64,000 nucleotides of DNA, from assembly GCF_002209555.1 (NCBI RefSeq), contig NZ_NJIF01000001.1, positions 868,001 through 932,000 on the forward strand, read 5' to 3'. This stretch comes from Achromobacter insolitus. Its GTDB lineage: Bacteria; Pseudomonadota; Gammaproteobacteria; Burkholderiales; Burkholderiaceae_B. The position numbers and the translations under genes are program-made. Positions 39,817 to 50,796 of this stretch are shown here, piece after piece. The notes beneath the pieces were generated by a model. The model made no database searches. It was not told the DNA's origin and saw nothing but the letters and a program-made list of their open reading frames with translations. How positions within the stretch are numbered: position 1 is the first letter of the stretch; each line of letters opens with the position of its first letter.

Positions 39817-39836
39817 AACCGGCGAAGCCGCCGGTT
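39817..39836 (-). terminator. Terminator of the 125-aa hypothetical gene
   Basis: Stem AACCGGCG (39817-39824) / CGCCGGTT (39829-39836) with AAGC loop; eight A residues on the left provide the U-tract for minus-strand transcription ending at 39866. Confidence 0.8.
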
Positions 39837-39865
39837 CAGTGGGGTGTTGCCGCTTCTGGCCACTC

Positions 39866-40243
39866 TCAGGCGGCGCGGCTCTCCGCAGATCGGTCGATGG
39901 ACGGCTCGCGGCGCAGGCCGGGGCAATTGCGCCATGCAAGCTCGTCCGCATCCATGTCCAGGTCGAACAGGTCATTGGCGGCGGGCCAGGGATGGCTGCG
40001 CGCCGCCGCGCCTTCCATTTCCAGCACGTGTCCGGCAAAGCCCCTGGGCGAGCCGCCGCACTCCGCGAAATATCGTTGTGTGCTCAGGTCCACCACATAG
40101 GTGGTCATGTCATGGGTCAGTATGGCCACGAATTGGCCGTCATCACTGGCATAGGCGTACTGAAACTGTCCTTTGATCCCGTCGCCGCTCATGGGGCTGC
40201 CGGTCAATTGGGACAAGGCACGCGTGACGATCTCGGTCAGCAT
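39866..40243 (-). CDS. Hypothetical protein (125 aa)
   Basis: Starts at the ATG opening MLTEIVTRAL, with GGAGG eight bases upstream. The N-terminal 70 residues look like a compact alpha/beta domain (FQYAYASDDGQFVAILTHDMTTYVVDLSTQRYF); the C-terminal part is acidic and then basic (NDLFDLDMDADELAW, GLRREPSIDRSAESRAA). No signal peptide or membrane helix. I do not recognise a family. It has its own terminator and appears monocistronic. Confidence 0.6.
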   Translation of the reverse strand: MLTEIVTRALSQLTGSPMSGDGIKGQFQYAYASDDGQFVAILTHDMTTYVVDLSTQRYFAECGGSPRGFAGHVLEMEGAAARSHPWPAANDLFDLDMDADELAWRNCPGLRREPSIDRSAESRAA

Positions 40244-40492
40244 GGGTCGTTCCTCCGGTAAATGCGCCGGCAGGATGCCGGCGGCGAAGGCGCGAACGAC
40301 AAGCACCGGCGCCGCGCGAGAGGCGGCGTCTGGCGTTGGACGGGAAACCTGTGGGCGGGCTGTCGCGCATCCCGTCTGCAACTGGTACTGCGTCCTGAAA
40401 AGCTTACACCCGCGGGCCCATCGACCTCAAATCAGCCCGGTATTTCGTGATATTGCAGCGCAACATCCCGCATCGACGGCGCTCGCGCCCTC

Positions 40493-41092
40493 TTATGCTG
40501 CGGCAACCGGCATGGCGCCTGGCTCTGCGTCACCGTTTTCTTGCGCGCGCCAGTCAGCGCGCCCGATCCGGTACAACACATGCCGCCGCAGCGGATGACC
40601 TTGCGGTACCGCGGGATGGTCGAATTCCTGCGGATCCGCCTTCATGCCCAGGCGGTCCATGACGGCGCGCGAGCGCAGGTTGCCGGTGGCCGTGAACGCC
40701 ACGATCTCTTCCAGCCCCACCTGCTCGAATCCGGCGCGCAGGGCCGCTTGGGCCCCTTCGCTGGCGTAGCCCTTGCCCCAATACCGTTGTGCCAGGCGCC
40801 AGCCGATCTCCACGCCCGGCGCGAATGGCAAGACGGGCGTCAACGGCTTGATGCCGACAAAGCCGATGAACGGCGCCACACCCGGCGCCTCCACGGCCCA
40901 GAAGCCCCAGCCGTGCTCGTCGATGCCGGCGGCCAGCCTGTCGGCGAGCGCGTCGCTCTCCGGCGCGCTCAGCGGCAGCAGATACTCGGTCACGCGGGAA
41001 TCCTGGTTCAGCGCCGCGAAAGGTTCACGATCGGCGGCGCGCCACTGTCGCAGGACCAGGCGCGGTGTTTCGATTTCCAGGGATAGAGACAT
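40493..41092 (-). CDS. GNAT-family N-acetyltransferase (RimJ/RimL-like)
   Basis: 199 aa from the ATG opening MSLSLEIETPRLVLRQW, with AAGGAAG upstream; the N-terminal ETPRLxLR is the RimJ/RimL (Acetyltransf_3) signature. The acetyl-CoA motif is RYWGKGYASEGAQAALRAGF, then IVAFTATGNLRSRAVMDRLGM. Members acetylate ribosomal proteins, amino acids or drugs; substrate unknown. Confidence 0.9.
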   Translation of the reverse strand: MSLSLEIETPRLVLRQWRAADREPFAALNQDSRVTEYLLPLSAPESDALADRLAAGIDEHGWGFWAVEAPGVAPFIGFVGIKPLTPVLPFAPGVEIGWRLAQRYWGKGYASEGAQAALRAGFEQVGLEEIVAFTATGNLRSRAVMDRLGMKADPQEFDHPAVPQGHPLRRHVLYRIGRADWRAQENGDAEPGAMPVAAA

Positions 41093-41140
41093 AACGGACT
41101 TCCTTGCCTTGTGATGCCAGGCCGCCGGTGGCCGAGAAGC

Positions 41141-41185
41141 CCGCCCCGCGGAAAAGGCCGCCCCGCGGAAAAGGCCGCCCCGCGG
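41141..41185. repeat. 17-bp tandem repeat (about 2.6 copies) between acetyltransferase and M16 peptidase genes
   Basis: CCGCCCCGCGGAAAAGG occurs at 41141-41157 and 41158-41174, followed by the first 11 bases of a third copy (41175-41185). It occupies the short gap between divergent genes, where the promoters of both should lie, so copy-number change could alter spacing. Confidence 0.85.
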
Positions 41186-41228
41186 CCCCTGAACCATTGC
41201 CAACGTATACACTCCAACGGATTCTGCC

Positions 41229-44006
41229 ATGCCAAAGGAATTGTCTGCCATGCGCTTGTCCCTGTCGAAGCTGCCGCGCCCGCTGAGCGTGCTGCTGTTT
41301 TCCTCCTTCCTGGCCTTTCAGGCCGGCGCCGCCAGCCTGCCGGCGGGCGTCTCGGAGGCCGCCTCGATTGAAGGCATCACCGAATACCGCCTCGCCAATG
41401 GCCTGAGAGTGCTGCTGGTTCCAGACGAATCCAAGCCGTCCACCACCGTCAACATGACCTATCTGGTGGGCTCGCGCAACGAGAACTACGGCCAGACGGG
41501 CATGGCGCACCTGCTGGAGCACATGCTCTTCAAGGGCACCTCGACCACCCGCAACGCCATGGGCGAGTTCTCGCGCCGCGGCCTGCAGGCCAACGGCTCG
41601 ACCTCCAGCGACCGCACCAATTACTTCGCCAGCTTTGCCGCCAACCCCGAAACGCTCAAGTGGTACCTGGGCTGGCAGGCCGACGCCATGGTCAATTCCT
41701 TGATCGCCAAGGAAGACCTGGATTCGGAAATGACCGTGGTCCGCAACGAAATGGAAAGCGGAGAAAACAGTCCTTTCCGCATCCTGATGCAGAAGATGCA
41801 GGCCGCGGCATTCCAGTGGCACAGCTACGGCAAGAACACCATCGGCGCGCGTTCCGACGTCGAGAACGTGGACATCGGCCAGTTGCGCGCCTTCTATCAC
41901 GAGTACTACCAGCCGGATAACGCGGTGCTGATCGTGGCGGGCAAGTTCGATCCGCAGGCGACGCTGGCCGATATCGAGGAAACGCTGGGCAAGCTACCCA
42001 AGCCCGACCGCAAGCTCCCACCTGAATACACCGTCGAACCCGCCCAGGACGGCGAACGCTCCGTGACCTTGCGCCGCACGGGCGGCACGCCGCTGGTCGC
42101 GGCTATGTACCATATCCCGGCCGCTGGCAGCGCCGAGTTCGTGCCGCTGGATCTGGCCGCCACCATCCTCGCCGACACGCCTTCGGGCCGTCTCTATCAC
42201 GCCCTGGTCCCGACCAAGCTGGCCTCCGGCGTGTTTGGCTTCACCATGGAAAACCTCGATCCGGGCCTGGCGATGTTCGCCGCCCAACTCACCCCCGGCA
42301 AGAGCCTGGACGCGGCCATGAAGGCGCTGACCGGCACGCTGGAAACGCTGGACAAAAAGCCGTTCACGCAACAGGAACTGGATCGCGCCCGCAGCAAATG
42401 GCTGACGGCCTGGGAACAGACCTACAGCGATCCTGAGCAAGTGGGGGTGGCACTGTCGGAGGCCATCGCCGCCGGTGACTGGCGTCTGTTCTTCCTGCAG
42501 CGCGATCGCGCCCGCAAGGCAACGCTGGCCGAAGTGCAGCGCGCCGCGACCACTTATTTCGTCCGCAGCAACAGCGTCGAAGGCCGCTACATCCCCACCG
42601 AAAAGCCCGTGCGCGCACCGCAAGAGCAGCGAGTGGACCTGACCGCCGTCTTCAAGGACTACAAGGGTGATCCGGACTTCAAGGCCGCCTCGGCCTTCGA
42701 TCCCACGCCTGAAAACATCGACAAGCTGACACAACGCAAGAAGCTGGATCTGCCCAATGGGCCGGTCCAGCTGGCGCTCCTGCCCAAGGCCACGCGCGGC
42801 AACCGCGTACAGGCCCAGATGCTCATCCAGTTCGGCAACGAAAAGGACCTGCTCGGCCAACGCGTGAACTCCAGCGCCGTGGCGGACTTGCTGATTCGCG
42901 GCACCGCCAAGCTGTCGCGCCAGGACATCCAGGACCGCCTGGACAAACTGCAGGCGGAACTCGGCTTTAGCGGCGGCGGCACGACGCTGAAGATCGCCAT
43001 GTCGACCAAGGGCGAAAACCTGCCGGAACTCACCGCCCTGGCGCTGGACATCGTCCGCAACGCCAATTTCCCCAAGGAACAGCTCGAGGAATACCAGCGC
43101 CAACTCGAAACCTCGATCCAGAACGCCATGACCGAACCCTCGGCGCTGGCCGGACGCGCGCTGGCCCGCCAGGACAACCCGTGGCCCGCGAACGACCTGC
43201 GCTACGTTCCGACCTTCGAGGAATCGCTTGCCGGCGTGCGCGCATTGAACCGTGACACGCTGGTCAAGTTCCATTCCAAGTTCTACGGCGCGGGCAATAT
43301 CGAGTATTCGGCAGTGGGCGATTTCGAACCCGCGGCAGTGGAGCAGGCGCTCACGAAGGGACTGGCTGGCTGGAAGAAGGCTCCCGCCTACACCCGCGTG
43401 CCCAATCCCTACCGTGACATTCCCGCCAAGCAGTTCGACATCGACACGCCCGACAAGGCCAATGCGTTCTATATCTCGCGCATGCCGCTGAAGCTGCAGG
43501 ACACAGACCCGGACTACGCCGCGCTGTACCTGGCCAACTACCTGTTCGGCGCCTCGGAAACTTCGCGTCTGTGGAACCGCGTGCGCGAGACCGACGGGCT
43601 GTCGTATAACGTACGCAGCTCGCTGTCGGTGTCTTCGTACGAACCGTCAGCCAGCTGGACCATGTATGCCATCTACGCTCCGCAGAACCGCGAACGGCTT
43701 GAGAAGGCTGTCGGCGAAGAACTGGCTCGCGTGCTGAAGGACGGCTTCTCCGACAAGGAAATCTCGGACGGCATCACCGCCCTGCTGAACTACCGCAACC
43801 TGGCCCGCGCGCAGGACGACGTTCTGGCCAGCACCTGGCTGGACTACATGCAGCGCGGCCGCACGTTTGCCTGGTCAGCAGAGATGGACAAGAAGATCTC
43901 CGCGCTGACCGCTGCCTCGGTCAATACCGCCTTGCGCAAGTACCTGCGCGCCGACGGCTTCAGCACGGCAGTGGCTGGCGATTTCAAGAAAAAGACAGCC
44001 CCCTGA
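41229..44006 (+). CDS. M16-family zinc metallopeptidase (pitrilysin-like)
   Basis: 925-aa secreted peptidase made of two fused M16 halves. A signal peptide (hydrophobic core about residues 15-32, ending near QAGAAS) points to the periplasm; a second in-frame ATG at 41250 could be the true start. The inverted zinc motif HLLEH is at residues 94-98 in the first half, with the downstream Glu in ENSPFRILMQKMQ region; the second half (about 490-925) lacks HxxEH and is the non-catalytic partner, as usual for pitrilysin-type enzymes. Probably degrades short peptides in the periplasm. Followed by a strong terminator. Confidence 0.93.
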   Translation: MPKELSAMRLSLSKLPRPLSVLLFSSFLAFQAGAASLPAGVSEAASIEGITEYRLANGLRVLLVPDESKPSTTVNMTYLVGSRNENYGQTGMAHLLEHMLFKGTSTTRNAMGEFSRRGLQANGSTSSDRTNYFASFAANPETLKWYLGWQADAMVNSLIAKEDLDSEMTVVRNEMESGENSPFRILMQKMQAAAFQWHSYGKNTIGARSDVENVDIGQLRAFYHEYYQPDNAVLIVAGKFDPQATLADIEETLGKLPKPDRKLPPEYTVEPAQDGERSVTLRRTGGTPLVAAMYHIPAAGSAEFVPLDLAATILADTPSGRLYHALVPTKLASGVFGFTMENLDPGLAMFAAQLTPGKSLDAAMKALTGTLETLDKKPFTQQELDRARSKWLTAWEQTYSDPEQVGVALSEAIAAGDWRLFFLQRDRARKATLAEVQRAATTYFVRSNSVEGRYIPTEKPVRAPQEQRVDLTAVFKDYKGDPDFKAASAFDPTPENIDKLTQRKKLDLPNGPVQLALLPKATRGNRVQAQMLIQFGNEKDLLGQRVNSSAVADLLIRGTAKLSRQDIQDRLDKLQAELGFSGGGTTLKIAMSTKGENLPELTALALDIVRNANFPKEQLEEYQRQLETSIQNAMTEPSALAGRALARQDNPWPANDLRYVPTFEESLAGVRALNRDTLVKFHSKFYGAGNIEYSAVGDFEPAAVEQALTKGLAGWKKAPAYTRVPNPYRDIPAKQFDIDTPDKANAFYISRMPLKLQDTDPDYAALYLANYLFGASETSRLWNRVRETDGLSYNVRSSLSVSSYEPSASWTMYAIYAPQNRERLEKAVGEELARVLKDGFSDKEISDGITALLNYRNLARAQDDVLASTWLDYMQRGRTFAWSAEMDKKISALTAASVNTALRKYLRADGFSTAVAGDFKKKTAP

Positions 44007-44022
44007 TCCTCTTGTAACCGAC

Positions 44023-44055
44023 AAAGGCCCCGCCATGGCGGGGCCTTTTTTTTGC
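44023..44055 (+). terminator. Terminator of the M16 peptidase gene
   Basis: Palindrome AAAGGCCCCGCCATGGCGGGGCCTTT (arms 44023-44034 and 44037-44048) followed by a run of T to about 44053. Confidence 0.9.
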
Positions 44056-44290
44056 CTTCCAGCGCTTCTGTACTTGGAAAAAGTCCCAGAATTTAAGCTC
44101 GACTATGCCAAAAATGGATGAAATAAGAATAGTGGATTAGATTACTCGGCTATTTGGAAAGATGTTTTCAGGAAATACGGGTTTATCCCAGGTGGGACAA
44201 CGCGCACAATTCAGTCATCGGGAACAACAACGAACCACGACGGAGGGCCGCCGGATTCGGTCCCCAACTAAGACGAATTGGAGGTCTACC

Positions 44291-44680
44291 ATGAAAACCC
44301 TAACCACCACCCTGCTCCTGTCCCTAGCCCTGGTTGGCGTCGGTGCCCAAGCTGCCGGCGTTGAACAAGCCAAGAGCAGCGCCCAGGTCGCAACCGAACT
44401 GCAGCAAGCCAAGGCCAGCGGCCAGTACACCTTCGGTGAACTGGAATATCCGCCCGCCCTGCCCCAGACCACCAGCCTGAGCTCGCAGGAAGTGCAGGCG
44501 CAGCTGCAACAAGCCAAGATCAGCGGTCAATACACCTTTGGCGAGCTGGAATACCCCGCGGCTGTGTCCGCCCCGGCCAGCGCCAAGACCCGCGCTGATG
44601 TCCAGCAGGAACTGGCTCAAGCCAAGGCCAGCGGCCAATACACGTTCGGCGAACTCGAGTACCCGCCGATCACCCGGTGA
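44291..44680 (+). CDS. Small secreted protein with three tandem QYTFGELEYP repeats (DUF4148-like)
   Basis: 129 aa from the ATG with GGAGG upstream. A signal peptide ends near AQAAG (about residue 22). Then three near-identical blocks: QQAKASGQYTFGELEYP at 38-54, QQAKISGQYTFGELEYP at 73-89 and AQAKASGQYTFGELEYP at 109-125, spaced 35-36 residues, each preceded by a short amphipathic helix (VATELQQ, VQAQLQQ, VQQELAQ). This arrangement resembles DUF4148 proteins of Burkholderiales, abundant periplasmic proteins of unknown function. Monocistronic, in an AT-rich leader and with its own terminator. Confidence 0.88.
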   Translation: MKTLTTTLLLSLALVGVGAQAAGVEQAKSSAQVATELQQAKASGQYTFGELEYPPALPQTTSLSSQEVQAQLQQAKISGQYTFGELEYPAAVSAPASAKTRADVQQELAQAKASGQYTFGELEYPPITR

Positions 44681-44699
44681 GCTGCTTGCTGTGGCCCGG

Positions 44700-44738
44700 C
44701 CGGCCTCGAACGGCATCATGGTTTGAGGCCGGTTTTTT
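44700..44738 (+). terminator. Terminator of the repeat-protein gene
   Basis: Stem CCGGCCTCGAAC (44700-44711) / GTTTGAGGCCGG (44721-44732), one G-U pair allowed, followed by TTTTTT. Confidence 0.85.
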
Positions 44739-44880
44739 CCGGCGACAGCAGCGGTAGAAGTAGCAGTAGAAGTAAGCAGTAGAAGTTGAAGTAGCAGCAG
44801 AAGTTGAAGTTGATACAGCAGTTGCAGTACTTGCAGTAGCAGTAGCAGCACGGGACCGCGGCGCAAGCCGCGGTCTTTTC
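44739..44880 (+). ncRNA. Candidate small RNA: trinucleotide-repeat tract closed by an intrinsic terminator
   Basis: About 44750-44850 is a degenerate triplet tract built from AGCAGTAGAAGT-like units (GTAGAAG occurs three times, TTGAAG twice, then GCAGTA steps), almost free of C on the plus strand except in GCA steps. It is followed at once by GACCGCGGC (44854-44862), GCAA tetraloop, GCCGCGGTC (44867-44875) and TTTT. A terminator after a non-coding, purine-rich repeat suggests an RNA end product, either its own transcript or a processed 3' piece of the upstream mRNA. No promoter is obvious between the two terminators. Frames through the tract give only poly-Leu/Gln-like peptides. Confidence 0.4.
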
Positions 44881-44918
44881 ACGTGCGCGTTCGCTATGCT
44901 TCGCACCGGCAAAAAAAA

Positions 44919-44944
44919 GCCGCGACCCCGGGTCGCGGCTTTTT
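44919..44944. terminator. Bidirectional terminator, end of dnaJ
   Basis: GCCGCGACCC (44919-44928), one C, GGGTCGCGGC (44930-44939), with A8 on the left and T5 on the right. It serves minus-strand dnaJ and backs up the plus-strand terminator at 44854. Confidence 0.9.
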
Positions 44945-44960
44945 GTTTGCTTCGGGCAGA

Positions 44961-46088
44961 TCAACTGAAGAATTCCTTCACCCGATCGGTCCAGGACTTG
45001 CTTTGCGGCGAATGGCGATCGCCGCCGTCATTCAGCGAAGCCTCGAACTGGCGCAGGATATTCTTCTGATCCTCGCTCAGGCGTACCGGCGTTTCCACCA
45101 CCACGTGGCAATACAGGTCGCCCGGGTAGCTTCCGCGCACGCCGCGGATGCCCTTGCCGCGCAGACGGAAGGTCTTGCCCGACTGCGTGCCTTCGGGGAT
45201 CGAGATCTCGGCCTTGCCGCCCAGCGTTGGCACCTGCAGTTCACCGCCCAGCGCCGCCGAGGTGAACGGGATCGTCAGCTCGCAGTGCAGGTCATCGCCA
45301 TCGCGCTGGAAGATCTTGTGCTGCTTGATGTGGATTTCCACATACAGATCTCCCGGAGGACCGCCGTTGATGCCCGGCTCGCCGTTGCCGCTGGAGCGGA
45401 TGCGCATGCCGTCATCGATGCCGGCAGGAATCTTGACCTGCAGCGTCTTGTTGCGGCGGATACGGCCCACGCCGTCGCAGGCGGGGCAGGGATCGGTGAT
45501 TTCCTTACCGTTGCCATGGCAGGTCGGGCAAGTCTGCTGCACGCTGAAAAAGCCCTGCTGCATGCGCACGGCGCCCGAGCCGCCGCAGGTGCGGCAGGTC
45601 TTGGGCGAAGTGCCGGCCTTGGCGCCGGAACCGTGGCAGGTGTCGCAGTTCTCCCAGCTGGGCACGCGGATTTCTGTGTCGAAGCCGGCCGCGGCCTGCT
45701 CCAGTGTGATTTCCAGCGCGTACTTCAGGTCAGCGCCGCGATAGACCTGCGGGCCGCCGCCACGGCGGCCACCGCCGCCACCGCCAAAGATTTCGCCAAA
45801 GATGTCGCCGAATGCGTCGGCGAAACCGCCGCCCATGCCACCGCCCATGCCGGCGGAGTTGGGATCCACGCCCGCATGACCGTAGCGGTCGTATGCGGCG
45901 CGCTTTTGCTCATCGCCCAGGACCTCGTAGGCTTCCTTGGCTTCCTTGAACTTCTCTTCGGCTTCTTTGCTGTCCGGATTGCGGTCCGGATGGTATTTCA
46001 TGGCCAGCTTTCGATAGGCCTTCTTGAGGTCGTCGTCCGAGGCGTTCTTCGCTACGCCCAGGACGTCGTAATAGTCACGTTTTGCCAT
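44961..46088 (-). CDS. dnaJ: Co-chaperone DnaJ
   Basis: Hsp40 co-chaperone that stimulates DnaK ATPase and presents substrates, 375 aa. The J domain (1-70) has HPD in [10 protein letters not shown]; a Gly-rich linker ([13 protein letters not shown]) follows; the zinc domain has four CxxCxGxG repeats ([32 protein letters not shown]); the C-terminal substrate domains complete the type-I architecture. It is downstream of dnaK on the same strand, with a 109-bp gap that holds two hairpins. Confidence 0.97.
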   Translation of the reverse strand: MAKRDYYDVLGVAKNASDDDLKKAYRKLAMKYHPDRNPDSKEAEEKFKEAKEAYEVLGDEQKRAAYDRYGHAGVDPNSAGMGGGMGGGFADAFGDIFGEIFGGGGGGRRGGGPQVYRGADLKYALEITLEQAAAGFDTEIRVPSWENCDTCHGSGAKAGTSPKTCRTCGGSGAVRMQQGFFSVQQTCPTCHGNGKEITDPCPACDGVGRIRRNKTLQVKIPAGIDDGMRIRSSGNGEPGINGGPPGDLYVEIHIKQHKIFQRDGDDLHCELTIPFTSAALGGELQVPTLGGKAEISIPEGTQSGKTFRLRGKGIRGVRGSYPGDLYCHVVVETPVRLSEDQKNILRQFEASLNDGGDRHSPQSKSWTDRVKEFFS

Positions 46089-46096
46089 GATCCGTG

Positions 46097-46172
46097 GGCT
46101 CGAAAACGAGCCTTCTTTTCAGTGCTACAGAATGAGTACGCCCGGTAGGCGGATTTCTCCGGCTACCGGGCG
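46097..46172 (-). promoter_or_regulatory. Two hairpins between dnaK and dnaJ
   Basis: GGCTCG (46097-46102), AAAA, CGAGCC (46107-46112), and CGCCCGGTAG (46139-46148) / CTACCGGGCG (46163-46172). Neither has a convincing minus-strand U-tract except a weak run after the first, so they may set the dnaK/dnaJ mRNA ratio by processing or partial termination. Confidence 0.5.
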
Positions 46173-46197
46173 GCAGAGGCAGGTCAGCGCCCGGCCA

Positions 46198-48123
<1,926 letters not shown>

Positions 48124-48187
48124 GGTCGGTTACCTTGATTGAATCTGAATCTATGAAAATAGGGAGAAACTTCTTGTCCCCACATAA

Positions 48188-48214
48188 CTGGGGCTACCCG
48201 CAGGGTTTTTCAAG
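48188..48214 (-). promoter_or_regulatory. Sigma-32 heat-shock promoter of dnaK
   Basis: Minus strand: -35 CTTGAA (48214-48209), 15-bp spacer, -10 CCCCAG (48193-48188) continuing TTAT. The consensus is CTTGAA, 13-15 bp, CCCCATNT, so one base differs. It overlaps the stop codon of the thioredoxin-like gene, giving dnaK an internal promoter about 65 bp before its start. Confidence 0.75.
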
Positions 48215-48614
48215 ACACCTGGCCGGAATTTTCTGCAGCGCTTTCCTGCAAACGGCGAATGGCCGCGGTGAACTGCGGCAGGCCGGGCCAGCCCGTGATG
48301 CGGCCCAGCCGCTTGCCGGCCCGGTACAGCACAAAAGTGGGGACGCCATGCAGCGAAAACCGCCTTCCCAGCGCCTCGTCTGCGTAGACGTCGGCCTCGA
48401 ACCAGGTCAGGCCCAGTTCCAGCAGCGTTTCCTGGTGCAGCAGCGCGGCCTGCTTGAACAGGTTGCAGTTGTAGCAATCCTGGCCCCACAGGAACACGCA
48501 ACGCAGATCCGTCCCCGGCGCCTGGACCACGTCCGCGTCGAAGCCCGCAGTGTCGACATGCCGCATGCCGAACACCTGGAATACCTGGGCGGGATCGAAG
48601 CGGGGGTCCGTCAT
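48210..48614 (-). CDS. Thioredoxin-like protein between grpE and dnaK
   Basis: 134-aa thioredoxin-fold protein without a signal peptide. The redox motif is CYNC in FLWGQDCYNCNLFK instead of the classical CGPC; the cis-Pro loop HGVPTFVLYRAGK is conserved, as is the end GWPGLPQFTAAIRRL. It lies 15 bp downstream of grpE and its stop overlaps the dnaK promoter. Position inside the chaperone operon suggests co-induction by heat and a role in redox protection or disulfide reduction of cytoplasmic clients; this is inference. Confidence 0.88.
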   Translation of the reverse strand: MTDPRFDPAQVFQVFGMRHVDTAGFDADVVQAPGTDLRCVFLWGQDCYNCNLFKQAALLHQETLLELGLTWFEADVYADEALGRRFSLHGVPTFVLYRAGKRLGRITGWPGLPQFTAAIRRLQESAAENSGQVS

Positions 48615-48628
48615 GGCGCGCGGCCTGC

Positions 48629-49186
48629 TCAGCCCTGGCCGGCGGACACCACCACCAGCGCCGGGCGCAAGGTCCGGTCCGCGATGGCGTAACCCTTCTG
48701 CAGCAGCTGCACCACCGTATTGGCGGGCTGTTCCGCAGGGATGGACGAAATGGCCTGATGCAGGTGCGGGTCGAACTTGTCGCCCTGCGCCGGCGCGATT
48801 TCCTTCAGCAGGTTGCGCTCGAAGGCAGCGGTCAGCTGCTTGAGCGTCACCTGGACGCCTTCGCTCAGGGTCTCAAGGGTTTGTTCGGGCTGGGCCAGCG
48901 CGGCTTCCAGGCTGTCCTTGACCGGGACCAGGCTTTCGGCAAACGACTCGATGCCGAACTTGCGCGCCTTGGAAACATCTTCCTGGGCGCGGCGGCGCAC
49001 GTTCTCGGCTTCGGCCCGCAGGCGCAAAAGCTGGTCGTGCTGCTCATTGACGGTAGCCTGGGCGGCGTCCAGCTGGGCGCGCAACTCGTTCAGCTCGGCC
49101 TGCGCGGCGCCCTCGGCGGCGGAAGCCGCATCGGCGTTCTGGCCGACTTCGGGCGTCTGATCTACAGGCTCGTTGGGTGCCGTCAT
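48629..49186 (-). CDS. grpE: Nucleotide exchange factor GrpE
   Basis: DnaK nucleotide exchange factor, 185 aa from the ATG opening [10 protein letters not shown], with GGAGG seven bases upstream. The N-terminal tail is acidic and disordered, followed by a long coiled coil (about 35-90, [33 protein letters not shown]) and the beta-rich head with [31 protein letters not shown]. First gene of the grpE-trx-dnaK-dnaJ unit, with its own sigma-32 promoter. Confidence 0.96.
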   Translation of the reverse strand: MTAPNEPVDQTPEVGQNADAASAAEGAAQAELNELRAQLDAAQATVNEQHDQLLRLRAEAENVRRRAQEDVSKARKFGIESFAESLVPVKDSLEAALAQPEQTLETLSEGVQVTLKQLTAAFERNLLKEIAPAQGDKFDPHLHQAISSIPAEQPANTVVQLLQKGYAIADRTLRPALVVVSAGQG

Positions 49187-49224
49187 GGGGAATCCTCCAA
49201 AAAGTATGGCTTTCGCAGACATGA

Positions 49225-49250
49225 ATGGGGGCCAATACCCCTATTTCAAG
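49225..49250 (-). promoter_or_regulatory. Sigma-32 heat-shock promoter of grpE
   Basis: Minus strand: -35 CTTGAA (49250-49245) continuing AT, 14-bp spacer, -10 CCCCAT (49230-49225) continuing TCAT. Both hexamers match the sigma-32 consensus exactly. The expected start site is about 30 bp before the grpE ATG. Confidence 0.85.
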
Positions 49251-49412
49251 CCCGGGAAAGCAAATATTCCCTGACGGCAGGTAGAAGCGCAGCCAGGCGG
49301 AAATCGTGAAAAATCCGCCCAACTTCTGCCAAATGCCGTCAAATCCGAGACTGCAAGCATAAATACATCGCCTTCAGTCGCCATCCGGCAAATGGCGGAC
49401 GCCGCAGCGGCG

Positions 49413-50757
<1,345 letters not shown>

Positions 50758-50796
50758 TCCCCTTCCTCCGCGAGGAGGACGTAGCTTCGGATGGAC

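Noticed and set aside
44324-44866. Minus-strand frame with a poly-Leu/Gln-like stretch over the triplet-repeat tract
   Set aside because: The composition comes from the trinucleotide repeat; the frame is antisense to the DUF4148-like gene and has no ribosome site or family resemblance.
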